A program made the position numbers and the translations under genes. From the NCBI GenBank assembly GCA_905250075.1, contig CAJNOP010000056.1, positions 186,001-250,000 on the forward strand: a stretch of 64,000 bases of DNA, read 5' to 3'. Numbering within the stretch: position 1 is the first letter of the stretch; each line of letters opens with the position of its first letter. Below the pieces are notes generated by a model. That model was not told the DNA's origin and made no database searches. It saw only the letters and a program-made list of their open reading frames with translations. Shown piece after piece: positions 1 to 12,100 of the stretch. The stretch is from Rotaria sp. Silwood1. Taxonomy: Eukaryota; Rotifera; Eurotatoria; Philodinida; Philodinidae.

Positions 1-585
1 TTTGTTTCCGTTTACGTAATGCTTTCAGGGTTCTGATCTTATTTTAATTTTTTTATGTTTGCGCAAAATGGTCACATCAAATGTTAACTTCTGTTAACGT
101 CGAACTTTACGCAACGTGAGATAGCTATCAATTAAAAATAAAATTATCAATTAAACCATATTTTACTAAAATAAGTTAATTATTATTTATAGACCGAAAC
201 TGATCAACATGAAATTAAGATCATTTTTTTCTTCATCAATTGAACAATTGGAAAGACAAAAACATTAGCACATCAACAACATCAATGAACAATGAAAACA
301 TTGAAGAGAAGAAAATAATAATAATGATATATTACTAAATAATCTGAATAATAATCCTTTTGAAAATAATCATTAAAAAGCTTATAATAATTGTGATAAC
401 TGAATAGCAGTTTAATAATAAATCAATGAGCTGGTCTAATCTTTGGTAGTAATTTATAATATTTCTTTTAATTAATACGCAATACAATAGTCTTTGGAAG
501 AATGGCGAAATCTATTTCTTAACAATGTGACATCAGATTGACTTCGATATTTTTGTTTGAAAAAGCAAATTTTGGAGAGTACTTA
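1..585. other. Spacer before the hAT element
   Basis: I see no convincing coding region, RNA gene or repeat boundary here. The sequence is AT-rich with many short stop-interrupted frames. Confidence 0.5.
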
Positions 586-813
586 CCAGAGCCTAAAACA
601 GGCCATGGGGCCTGCCTGCCTGGGCCGGCCTGTGACAGGTAGGCTCAGGCCATGATTTTCAAGCCGGGTGCAGGCCAGGCCAAAATCTCACACAGGCCAG
701 GCAGGCCGCTTGAAATGGGCAGGCCGCCTGTCTACCATAATTTTTCAAGTTCCGATAAAAGTTCGATCTTGATCATAAAATGTTGTTAACGATAATTTTA
801 TATGAGGATAGTT

Positions 814-1162
814 GATGATGACGATGTCACTTATGATATCAATTCAACAACAACAAACACATTAAAAAATGATGAACTTGAAAGATATTTACGAATGAGC
901 ATTGAGGACATGTACAAGTAGTCCAATTGATTACCATTCTGGCGTGACCATCAAACAATTTCCCAGTTTAGCTCTACTGGCCCGTCGTCTCTTTTCTATC
1001 CCTATTACATCTGCTGGAGTAGAGCGACAATTTTCATCTGCTGGCTCTACAATAGCACAACGTCGTTCTTCACCCGATCCTGACTCTCTAAATGATGTTC
1101 TTTTCGTACGATCGATTCAAAAGTCTTTGATTGAAAACCAGATTTTTTTCTGTAAAAATTAG
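814..1162 (+). pseudogene. hAT transposase C-terminal (dimerisation) remnant
   Basis: The frame from 902 reads FPSLALLARRLFSIPITSAG followed by VERQFSSAG, the conserved hAT dimerisation signature (small-residue/Ser-Ala run, then ER.FS.AG). The preceding piece (NDELERYLRMSIEDMYK, 868-918) lies in another frame and stops at 919-921, so there is a frameshift at about 918. Only about 110 of the several hundred residues of a full hAT transposase remain, with no catalytic DDE part or BED zinc finger. It is a dead fragment inside the 586-2394 element. Confidence 0.85.
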
Positions 1163-1664
1163 TATATTTTGTAAGTGTAGTCTATATGCAAACATTATGT
1201 ATTAAATCAGCAAACACTTCATCTAATCATGTCATTCTTATTTAAATTTATTTCTTTTTTTTTCTGTGAACGGCTGTTTTGAGGTTTCGTTTAACCTTTT
1301 CGTTACGGGGTTTTTGGAAATAGGGAGAAAAGTTTGAGTTTGCTCGTCAAAGTCGAGAATAAGGTATATGCACTCAAGTGAATCAATGCATTGTATCAGG
1401 CTTTAACCAGTGCAATTAAATTCTGGAGTAGCAAAGCCGAGTAAATTGACCTAAAGACTCATGAAATTCTTCGCGTAACCGCATGAATAATCTTATGATT
1501 CTATATTATAAAACAGACTTTATAACATTGAATCTCTGGCTTTTCTTAAGACTAGAGCTTCAGCAATACTTGCAACTCTTCAGGATAACAATAGTTCTTG
1601 CATTCTGCGCAATTTTACGGATTTCCGTTTTCGTTTCACACGACTTTGAACGATTTTGAGTTTA

Positions 1665-1979
1665 ATAATAATAATAATAATAACGTCCCATAGGCTTATC
1701 GCCCGTTGGGGCCGACCGCGGTTATTATTTATAGTTTCCACATGCAGTCGGGTTCTTTCGTCTTTTCTTTTTACAGACGGCGGTATCTGCACCCTCTTCC
1801 GTCCAACATACTGACCGAAGATGTAGTTAGCACGAATGACTCGTGTGGAATGAGTCATTTGAGACAACTTAGCCGTTAGTGACTTGTCCAAGGTCATTCC
1901 ATGGGTGATGTTACTGAGGTTTGAACACAATACCTTGCTGGTACATGCAGAACAACGTAATCATTCAACCATGGCGGCT
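1665..1979 (-). mobile_element. tRNA-derived SINE nested in the hAT element
   Basis: A 315-bp insertion is bounded by an exact 13-bp target duplication GATTTTGAGTTTA (1652-1664 and 1980-1992). Read on the minus strand, it starts at the CCATGG-containing head near 1978, carries a B-box-like GTGTTCAAACCTC (about 1916-1928) and an A-box-like TGGTTGAATGA near the head, and ends in a (TTA)n tail (about 1665-1681). That arrangement is a pol III-promoted SINE with a LINE-type microsatellite tail. A diverged relative lies at about 19800-20042. The parent tRNA was not identified. Confidence 0.75.
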
Positions 1980-2400
1980 GATTTTGAGTTTAGAATCTAT
2001 GAATTCTCATAGACCTCTGAATCCATAATTCTTTGTTTTCAACTAATATGCATGCATATGGATGTCATATAATGATGCTTTGACACTAAAAGCATGAGAG
2101 AAAGAGAAAAATTTATAGTCTAAGAAAGATAGAAGACTGTAAAAACTATAATCTGCATAGACGCTCAGCCGACATAAATGCGGATCCCGTAACCGAAAGG
2201 CTAATCATTATACCGTATTGACGCATAAAAGCTATACACAGGCTTCGGCAGGCAGGCCAGGCAGGCCAATCGAAATCGACAGGCAGGCAGGCCAGGCCCA
2301 GAAAATGAGCGACAGGCACAGGCAGGCTGTAGAAGTTTGAAGCCTGCCACGGGCAGGCCAGGCCTAGAAAAAGTAGGCCTGTTTTATGCTCTGGTACTTA

Positions 2401-2811
2401 CATAAAAAAAAACGATTTTTTGAAACATTCATTTTTAATATCATTGTCGTTCCCGATTCCTACAGGGGACGAGAACGGGCAAAATATAAGACAAAACTGT
2501 TTTCACAGAACACTAGCGTATGGTCTACAATCAGTCACAAAAGTTTAAGTGAATTTATCTTTTTTTAAATTTTCGTTCAACTCAAGGACCACAGACCTGA
2601 TTCAAATGGTGATATAGATAGTGTAAGAGACCGGCTATATAATGTATTGTAGAAGGCGACTCTGTCAGTCTAGATAGGTTTTTCGTAATTAAAATAATTT
2701 TTTTTTCACGTAAAGATTTGGACTAAAGTAAAAAAAACCTAATGGGTAGAGAGTATCAGGCTGTGTCAGTTTCTTAAAAGAGTTTTGTGTTCTAATGTTT
2801 ACCTCCAAAAG
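2401..2811. other. Spacer between hAT element and first palindrome
   Basis: AT-rich DNA; I see no gene and no recognisable element in this stretch. Confidence 0.4.
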
Positions 2812-3218
2812 CTGATTTTTAGTGAGAATAGGTGAAAAAAATCAGACAGCAGAAATCTTTCAAATCCTATCTTATTGCAATTTATGGGCGGTTTGGAATT
2901 AAGATAAGAAATGTCCATACGCTGCTTGAAAGCTAAAGAAGGCCATCTCTTTTGATACTTTTTTACATTTCTGAAATAAACAGGAAAAAACTTTCAACTT
3001 CAAACTTCCATGTACTACAAGAAAAAGATCACTTTTTGCTACTCCATACTCATTTTCGCTTTTTTTTATGGCTGACTTATCGAGAATTTAATTTTCTTTA
3101 GATCGAGACGTTTCTCAACTTTCTAGCTTCTTACTATCTTCAGACATGAACCTAATACGATGAGTTTTGAAGGACTCCACTCTTTTGTGTTTTTTCACTT
3201 ATTCTCACTAAAATCAGA
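2812..3218. repeat. Long imperfect inverted repeat
   Basis: Arms of about 29 bp (2812-2840 and 3190-3218; CTGATTTTTAGTGAGAATAG-type left end) are inverted copies. Weaker inverted similarity continues inward toward a centre near 3015. It resembles a diverged foldback MITE. I found no coding capacity or clear target duplication. Confidence 0.6.
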
Positions 3219-3889
3219 TTTTAAAGATAAAGATCAACTTTGGGAAGAAGATTACTTTTAGAAACGGACAGAACTTGAAATTCTCTATTGATTCGTCTAT
3301 CTTTTTTCATTTTAGTGCACATCTTTTAGTTAAGAAATGAGAAATACTGAAAAGTACTCAAATCTATATTTGCACGGAAACAAAGTATTACTTAGTGTGC
3401 AAGAGAATATGAAAAATGCAAATGTTCAAAAAAGAAATGAATAAAAACCGATTTGCTTAAACTTTTGCCGTTGACTGTAGTCTGAAACTAGAACTTATGC
3501 CCTATTGATTTATACGAGAAATTGCCGTTCAGAAAAAGTAATTATTCTAAACAAAAAAGACTTGAATAAGCGCCATAAACAATTAATAATCAAAATTCCT
3601 TAGAAATTAATTTTTACGGATTAATTGATTTTGCACTTTGTTTCGATTTTTCACTGTTGTTGTTTGTTTTTGAAATAGACATCACAAGTAATGTGTTTAA
3701 AACTGATAGTGACTGCACTAATTACGAAAATAAAAGATCAAAAATCCTATTTGTAAAATTGTACTATACTACATGTTCATCATTAATTCAATAATTATTT
3801 GGTTTCTGAAAAGCCGTCTTCAATAAAATTGATCTCCACGCTTTTTCATTAAACCGATATCGATGAAACTTTCAGAGAATGTTCTTGTA

Positions 3890-4847
3890 CAGGGTGTTAA
3901 AAAACCTTTACGCCCCCTAGGTTCGACCTTAAGGTAAAATGATTTCACTAAGTATTTTATACCAAATTGAAACCCGTAAAAAACTGCATTTATTGGTACT
4001 AAATAGTAATGGTTATGAAGACATTTTAATGTCGAACTTACGAGATTTTCAGAAATTTGATATCTTTTACGTTGTAGAAAAGTAAGGTGCCAGTAATTCA
4101 AATACGAAATAAAACATTTTTCTTAGATATTTTTACATGATTCGATAGAGCTCCATGAGCTCTACAAAACTATATATTTCTAAAATGCTTTGAGCCATCT
4201 TTTTATGATAAAAAATTCGAAAAACATACACGGAAAATCCAAAAAAAGTGTCAAAAAATTCATCTTTTTTTCATATGGAAAAACATCCAACTTTTTCAAT
4301 GATATTAGTTTTTCTCATTAATTATGTTAGCCCAGACATTTTGAAATGTGCTCATTCAATGCCGCGTGAAAAATTGCATCGAATGAGTGCATTTCGAAAT
4401 GTCTAAGACAGGAAAAAATAATCAATGAAACTTAATTTTATTGAAAAATCGACTGTTTTTCTTCCATATGAAAAAAGTAAAGTTTTCAAATATTTTTTGT
4501 GGTTTTCCAAGCAGTTTTCGAACTTTTTATCATAAAAAGATGGCTCAAAGCATTTTAGAAATATATAGTTTTGTAGAGCTCATGGAGCTCTATCGAACAA
4601 TGTAAAAATATCTAAGAAAAATGTTTTATTTCGTATTTGGATTATTGGCACCTTACTTTTCTACATCAAAAAAGGTATCAAATTTCTGAAAATCTCGTAA
4701 GTTCGACATTAAAATGTCTTCATAACCATTACTATTTAGTACCAATAAATGCAGTTTTTTACGGGCTTCAATTTGGTATAAAATACTTAGTGAAATCATT
4801 TTACCTTAAGGTCGAACCTAGGGGCGTAAAGGTTTTTTAACACCCTG
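3890..4847. mobile_element. 958-bp palindromic (foldback) MITE, Tc1/mariner-like ends
   Basis: The two halves are inverted copies over almost the whole length, centred near 4368 with a loop of roughly 15 nt. Ends are CAGGGTGTT...AACACCCTG, flanked by TA on both sides (3888-3889, 4848-4849), as for Tc1/mariner-type insertion. Mirror ORFs of 60-90 codons on opposite strands (4101-3820, 4637-4840) are by-products of the palindrome, not genes. It has no transposase. Transcription would produce a hairpin with about 470-bp arms. Confidence 0.85.
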
Positions 4848-5348
4848 TACATTTGAGACATACACTCAATTAGCACAAATGCTTTTGTGTTATGATACAG
4901 TTTTCCTAATATCCGTGTTTTTAAAAATTTTTCATGATTTGTTTGCTACAGAAGCATGTTAAGAGAAGAATAAAGACATATTTGAAATCAGCTTAAAAAA
5001 TTGTCTCGCGAAATGTATCATTGGACAATATTTAAAATAAAATTGTTTTTCATAGGAGTTTAGGGTAAAGCTCCTTTTTAGAGATTTTTCATTGTCAATA
5101 CTTTTTTCCGGAATCTTTTTTTTTTAGTACAATAATCTAATATCTCTTCAAAAAAAACAGTATTTAACAGGCAACAAATCATGTTCACGTATACGACAGA
5201 CATTGCCTACTGTATAAGGGTCAACCTGTTACCCAATTTGCTAGTCTTAGGACGTCTCTGCTACTGATCAAGAGTTATGGCCGTCTTAGTAAATGTTTTT
5301 ACATTGAGAAAAACGTTTTGACCTGAAATTTTATCTATAGGCACACTT

Positions 5349-5508
5349 GATAGTCTTGAAAGTTTTAACGAGAACGAACATGTCGTTTTCGAGATGTCAA
5401 AAAAAAGTGATTTTTCATAGGTGGACACAATGTTCGAATCTACTTTAAAAATGAATATCTCGAGAAAGACATATATGTTTTCGTTAAAACTCTCAAGACT
5501 ATCAATAA
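5349..5508. repeat. Inverted repeat with about 47-bp arms
   Basis: 5349-5397 and 5458-5507 are inverted copies with a few mismatches (left arm begins GATAGTCTTGAAAGTTTTAA), separated by about 60 bp. The short ORF across it (5515-5261) is not credible as a protein. It may be another small foldback element. Confidence 0.65.
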
Positions 5509-8022
5509 TATCCATAAGCAGATTTCAGATCAAAAGTCTTTGTTTCGGATTTTTCGGAAATACCCTGTGTTCTCAATAAAAATTTCATCAAAACAGACAT
5601 AAAACTTTATCAATAGGTCATAGGTTCGAATTCATTTTAAGCGTATCTTAGTCTTATTATGATCTATTCGTAGCTATAATTAGAATTCAAATGGCATCCA
5701 ACGGTTGAATGTTTCCTTGTTAGGTTAGTTAGTTTCTTCTGTTTATAAAAATATTGTAACAGAGCTAAATGATTTTAAAATGTGAAGGTTTTGTAATAAG
5801 ACAATTACAATTGATCTCGTTGAAGATGATACTTTAATTCTTTGCATAAATTTCAAGTTTTTGAAATTAGAATATTTTCAAAAAAATATTTTTCAAAATA
5901 GTTATAAATCAGTAAACTTTAACTGATTATTCTATTATACTTGTTTTGAAATAGAATAAGTTTCTATTAATTATACTGATAAAACATAATATTGGACTTA
6001 TCAATAGAATTAATTTCATATTTTAATAGTATTATCAATGTGATATTCTATCTGTTCAATATAACAGACAACATTCATGTTAAATTGAAGCGAATCTCTG
6101 ATGATCAATTGACATATAGTTCTGTCTTGAATTATTGATATAATCTTCATGATTAAGTTTTCTTTCTACAATTCATCGATATCTGAAGAGCTTCAGAATT
6201 CAATTAAGCATGAGTAGTGATGTACTGTGAGTGATTTGCTAATGTTTTATCGAATTAAAACATTGCCTCATTTCCATATAGGCTTGCTTAATGATTGATC
6301 TTCCGAATAACAACATTTAATCGTTTTTTTTTGAAAATGACTTGAATACAAAATAGAAATATTTTGATATAATAAAAACTAAATAAATTAGTTATTTAAT
6401 GAATTCCAACAAGCATTATCATTATTGAATACAATATGATTGATAAAACATTTTCTAAAATCAATCAATCGATCGCATAGAAGTATTCGTATTGTTTTTT
6501 TCTATATAACAATATTTTTCTTTTGTAACTCATTATTTGATAATATTTATCGTTTTTGTATCATGTGTTTTTTTTTATCTTCTTTTGTTTTTGTTGATAA
6601 AATCTTCTTAATACTATTTCTGATTGCATTAACAACAAGAGTTTATATATTGATAATACAATATTACAAAAAAAACAGAAATACAATGAAAAGAAAAAAA
6701 TCAAATTATTGTTTAGATATTCTTTCAAAAATCAAATCAAAATAGATAGATATAATATTAGAAAGATCAAGATGACTTTTAAGAAGTTCGTCTATGTTTT
6801 ATTTTTGATCTTTTCGTTCAAAAATGTTGCTTTTAGTAATTCAGTATCAATAGCACTGAGAAGTTTGATTGGAATAGATACATGAACGAATGTTTTTTTT
6901 TTCGGCCTTTCTGCTATTAGATCAATTTTTATTTCGTAAATCATTTTTAATTTTATACTTGTTGTTATTACTAAAATGGTAATCTTCAAAAGATAATAAT
7001 ATTTTGAGTCTGATTTTCAATTATATCTTGTCAAAGACATTTCTCTTCACATGAGTTTTCATTATGAATAAATAAATGTAAATCAAATAGACTTCGTTTT
7101 TTTTTTCATTTGATCATTAAATAAAACGGTCGATTAAATACTTTTCAAAAAAAAATTATTATTATAATCATATAAAACCAATACGTGTATGAAATTCATT
7201 GAACAAGAAACAAATAAATTGAACTTTTGTATCTATATATTATAATACGTAAGTTCTTATTTAGCTTGCGGCAAATATATCAAATGAATAGTAATGATTT
7301 TGTTGACTATATCCGCATTTTCAACGTTAACTATGACCCTGAGGTTAAAAAAGCATAACTTTTCCTGCTTATATAATCAACTTATACTGATCATTGCAAC
7401 AAGTATCTTTCAAACAATTAAATTTAGTAATAAAAAAGAAAAAAGATTGAATCATAATGTCAATAAAATTCTATAGAATTTAGTTAATTTAGTTTTGATC
7501 AATGAACAAGACATTCAACATTTATATGTCACGCATGTATGAAAAAAAAATGGAAAAAACGAACATCTCATAGTTATTTGATATTTACTTATATGTCGAG
7601 TAGACAAATGAAAGGTGTTATTCACCATTGTTATCAAATGAACTTTGCGTAATGATTGTTATGTTCAAATTGAATTTAGACTTATTTCAACTATCTAAAT
7701 CGTTTTAAAGAGAAAGAAATTCTTCTTTTTCACTCTTTCGTTTTTTTTTTCTTTTTACCTTCTGCCGTTAGATCGGTCATCCGCTTATTCTCTCACTTTT
7801 TCTTCTTTCGTTCAATAGTATAAAGCGAATAAGACTACGTACGGTCACAATCGATCGAAAGTGTGTTTCAGTTGACCGTAGTGTGCATACATTTTTCTTG
7901 TTTCTTTTTTTGTCATATTGAAGAAAACATCATACACAAGTGACCTTGACAAGCGACAAGATCACTCTTTTCCTTATACTTATTCACAATCAATTATGAT
8001 AATGATTGACAAAACATTATCA
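5509..8022. other. AT-rich spacer upstream of the small gene
   Basis: No convincing gene. The longest frames (for example 6440-6745) are AT-driven, low in conserved features and lack splice context. The stretch just before 8022 probably holds the promoter and 5' UTR of the 8116-8427 gene. Confidence 0.4.
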
Positions 8023-8115
8023 GTATGTATAAAAATTCATATCTTATTGATATTTATTAGAATATATATATATATATATTTTTTTTTTTTTATAGGTTCA
8101 GTTAATTTAATCGAA

Positions 8116-8427
8116 ATGGGTACATGTTATGGCAAACGTTCCGCTTGCTATGATTTAAATCAATCACGTCGTACAATAACAAAAACAGAAATATATGAAT
8201 TGAAACCACCTGAAACACCAGCAACGTTACGTCGCTTTAGTAGTTTACGACATAGTGTTAAAACATTTTCATCTATGGCACATCATCGACGAAGTTTACG
8301 ATATAAACCAATAACAATTGTTATGAGTCCGAATAAACATACAACTATTGGTGGTGGTCATCGTAGTACAAGAAAAAAACATTGGTGTATTATACATTAT
8401 AATGAAACAAAAGAGGCACTTGTATAA
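8116..8427 (+). CDS. Small basic protein of unknown function (103 aa)
   Basis: I do not recognise this gene. The ATG at 8116 lies 20 nt after a good acceptor (polypyrimidine tract then TATAG at 8091-8095). A matching donor GTATGT at 8023 suggests a 73-nt 5' UTR intron. Codon use resembles the flanking real genes. The protein begins MGTCYGKRS, a Gly-2/Cys-4 start that could be acylated, although position 6 is Gly rather than the preferred Ser/Thr. It is rich in Arg, His, Lys and Ser, with a central stretch of Arg-Phe-Ser-Ser-Leu-Arg type. There is no signal peptide or membrane span. It lies tail-to-tail with the DLC1-like gene. It could be a lineage-specific membrane-anchored peptide; function unknown. 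Confidence 0.6.
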   Translation: MGTCYGKRSACYDLNQSRRTITKTEIYELKPPETPATLRRFSSLRHSVKTFSSMAHHRRSLRYKPITIVMSPNKHTTIGGGHRSTRKKHWCIIHYNETKEALV

Positions 8428-9107
8428 TTTAAAGAAAAGCTTATGTTCCGGTTTATCCGATATCATCTTTTAAAGCACACACATATATATGTAACACAGG
8501 TGTGATTTAATTTTAAATTAAAAGTATTATAATATGAATCTCTTGTGTTTTCTTTTCATTTTATCATATTGATTTTTCTGTTTTGTTTGGTTTTTGTATC
8601 CATATTAAACATATAAAAATATTTGCTCATTGAAAAAACGAAAGAAGATATGTCATTAACTGTTTAATTATTTTTACTTGAATTAGCAAAAAAAACGAAA
8701 GGAAGGAAAAAAAAAAGAAAAAATTGAACATAAGAAATTTTGTTAGAAAACAAGAGATTATTAAGAAAGATTAAATTGAAAAACAGAGAAAAAAAAAAGG
8801 TCGTCTTGTATAAAGCAAGAAGAGAAAAAAAAAGAAGAAAGATAAATGCGCGTGAATGGTCGAAAATGAAAAGTAAGGACGGTATTTTGAGAAAATAATA
8901 ACAAAGGATTAAAGAATAAAATGTCTCTTTCTCCTCTTAGAATTTTAAGAGGAAATACCATAATTTAATCCTTTTTTTTGTTGTTTTTGAACTAAAACGC
9001 CAAAAATGAAAACGAAAGCGAAATTTTAAAGAAGAATACGTCTTCTTCTTTTTCTGTTTGTTTTTATCTAAGGAATGCCAATGAAGATATTTTATCTTAT
9101 TTGTTTT

Positions 9108-12100
9108 TTAAACTTTAACAATTTTTGAGTTTGTAAATGTATCTCGTAATGATATAAGATTATGTGCTAATAAACAACCAAAAACATTTTCATACCATTG
9201 AGATGATCGTCCACTAAAAACAAAACATTTTTGTTTTCTTAAATTAAGTTTTTTCAAAACAAAGAAAATTCTTTACCTAAAATCAATACAAGCTACTTGA
9301 ATAACAGTCGTATATCCAGGTTGAGTTGTTGATGGTGTTATATAATAATGCATATCTTTCGTTATGCCAATACTGCCTGGTAGAAAATGATTTTGTAAAT
9401 GATCAATTGATACAGCACTAATTAACATTGCATTCGTATCAGGTATTGAACGTGATGCAATTTTTTTTGAAAAACTAATATATGAAAATATTTTTAAGAA
9501 AAAATAAAAAAACGATTATATAAATTAATATTACCGAAATTCACAAAATGAACGAACAGGTACAAGATCAAGAAAATTGAGTACATATTGCACTATTTCT
9601 TTATCATCATCAATTTTTTCAACTGTTCGACTTTCAGCAAAATGATTATCCCATAAATATCGTTCATGTAAAATTCGTTGACTAACTTGTTTAACATTTG
9701 TATTTGGTATATCAATTGAACATTTCCATATAGGTAAATTAATTTCATCATTATCACAATTTACTGTTGATGGTTTATGTATAGATACATGAACACCATC
9801 AATATTTGTTTGAACATTTTTAAACTTTGTATTTGATAAACACTAATATATAAATAAATAAATAAATAAAAATTTCAAAATTATTTAAACAATTTTTTTA
9901 CTTGTAAAAATTGTTCACTATCTTTTGCTATATATTTTTTCATATGGAATTCTCCATTACATGCATTACGAACAAGATCATCAAGACGTTTAGTTTTTCT
10001 TGGTGTTGGTAATTTAAGTTCATCAGTAATTGAACTAGGAACCTATATTTACAATAGATAAATTAGAGTTCATGATAAAATATGTTTCATATATATGTCA
10101 TACTCGACAAAGTAAATCAACGTTAAGTATCATTGTCATTAAGCAAAGCTCAAGTGTTAAACGTTCACTTTCTTGTTGTATTGCATCTAATTTATCTTTT
10201 TTCCATTTCCACCAAAGAACTTTTGATGACGTATTATGCATATCATGATAAGATTGAAAAACAGATGGTACAAATATACGTGCTAAACTTCGACAAGTTG
10301 TCTTTTAAAGATAAATAAAATAGAACGAAGAATTAAAATCTATTTTTATATATATATGAAGATTTCTTTTATCTAATTACCTGACTATTACCAGATCGTA
10401 TTGAAACGTCAAGTAAAAATCGAAGAATCGTTTCAAGTACATCACGAGTTTCATCTGGTAATAATAGAAAAGCATAACGTATTGCTAATAATTGTTCTTC
10501 TTGTGTTACACCTAAAACATAATTTTATTGATGGAATAAAAAAGAAAAAGAAAAAGAAAATAAAAGACTTTACACTTAAGTAAATCACATAGTAAGCGTG
10601 TAATTGCTGGTGGCATAAGACATTCAGGTAATTCACGAAAATATTGTCGAATAACATCAGCAACAACAAATGGTTGATATTCATCAAATTTAATTGTTTC
10701 TAATGATGAATCTCCATTGAAATCATTTGTTGTTTCAATTTGTGAACGTAGACGATCTATTTTTGATTTAACGCCTGGTTTACGAAATAGTCCTTCACAT
10801 TTGCCTGCATTCATACGAACATATTGTAATGCATTAGTAATAGCTACAGGCAGAATTTGCCCTGTTGTCTGCTGATAAACACGTAAAGGAACACCGAATA
10901 CACGTTTACCTTTCCATGTTATTGATTTCGGAAGTTTATTTAATTTTGTCAAAGTTCTAATTAAATCAATTACAATCAATATAATTGATATACTCCTATT
11001 CACACACACACACGCACACACTTACATAGTTTCATGATTATGCATACTATCATGATTACAATTTTGTTGAGTTAATTTTAATAATTTTGACAAGGCTAAA
11101 ATAAATTGAATGAATTAAAAGAACTGTAACATATATACATATGTATTTTCCATAAACCTGTTTCTCTCAAACGATTTATGTCATTTGATAGTAGTAAATG
11201 AATATTTATTTCATTTGTATTGGTACGCATTGTTATAACCTCGTTTGATTGAAGATTTGTCTGATCAGTTTCTTCTCTAAAATAATATATAGATATATAT
11301 ATACATATATATATATACATATATACTTCTATAATATACATTCATGGCGACATATCGATATTCAACGAAACCAGCAGGTTCACTGAATGGATTAACATCG
11401 ATTATGTGTATATGTAGGGTGTGCGTGAGCGAACGAGAGGGCGTATATAGAGTGTATATCGTTGTATGAGTCTCGAGGCTCGAAATTGATTTATGTATGG
11501 ATAGAGGGAGGATAAAGAGAACGAGAGAGAGAGAATAAGAGGGTCAGAAGCGATGACGAATAGCTTTATGTATATTCTTCATCATTATATGTGAGAAAAG
11601 AGGAAATGAACATTGATCAATAACTTTACCGTTTTAGTTCGTTTTTCTTTTATAAATAAATTGAAAAAAAAAATTCAATTTGAATTAATTTAAAAAAAAA
11701 GAAAATCTATTTAAATCACAATATTGACCTTGTTCGGTCACACTCACATATATATGTAGAATAGGAAAGAAACCTTTAGATTGCTATGAGATATTTGTAT
11801 GAGAAAAACGATATGTATGTCTTCACATCTTTTGACAAAAAAAAAACTTTGAAGGTTTTCTTAACAAAAGAGAACAAATAAAATAAAACGAACATCAAAT
11901 TTCCATAGAGAATTATTTTTTAAAGAAACAAAAAAAGAAAAAGAAAACCAAATTGTTGAGAATAGAATAGAAAAAGAAAAAAATTAATCTTTGTTACGTC
12001 TGCATGATCATATAGTTATATGACTACAATATTAGGGTGTTACTGTTCATGAATGTTGGCAAAAGCAATGAGAGCGAGAGAGAAAATTTGTTCCATCATT

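Larger units (their letters stand above)
586..2394 (+). mobile_element. Decayed hAT-family DNA transposon
   Basis: The ends are 19-bp terminal inverted repeats (586-604 and 2376-2394, one mismatch) beginning CCAGAGC. Both ends are followed inward by GC-rich blocks built from repeated CAGGCC/GGCAGGCC units (about 600-735 and 2240-2370), resembling the subterminal transposase-binding repeats of hAT elements. A 6-bp direct repeat TACTTA abuts both ends (580-585, 2395-2400). hAT elements normally duplicate 8 bp, so this may be an eroded site. Inside is only a fragment of a transposase C-terminus (814-1162) plus a nested SINE (1665-1979). The element cannot encode its own transposase and is a relic or a non-autonomous copy. 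Confidence 0.85.

Noticed and set aside
1580..1930. 116-aa minus-strand ORF
   Set aside because: Lies mostly within the SINE and its TTA tail (Ile run); it is a fortuitous frame.
3820..4840. Two similar 67-93 aa ORFs on opposite strands
   Set aside because: They are the mirror images expected from the 958-bp palindrome, have no family resemblance, and their similarity is a DNA-level effect of the inverted repeat.
5625..5650. GGTTCGAATTC, resembling a tRNA T-loop/B-box
   Set aside because: No acceptor stem, A-box or cloverleaf could be built around it.
6440..6745. 101-aa hydrophobic ORF
   Set aside because: Very AT-rich, Phe/Ile/Lys-dominated frame typical of chance ORFs here; codon use unlike the confirmed genes.
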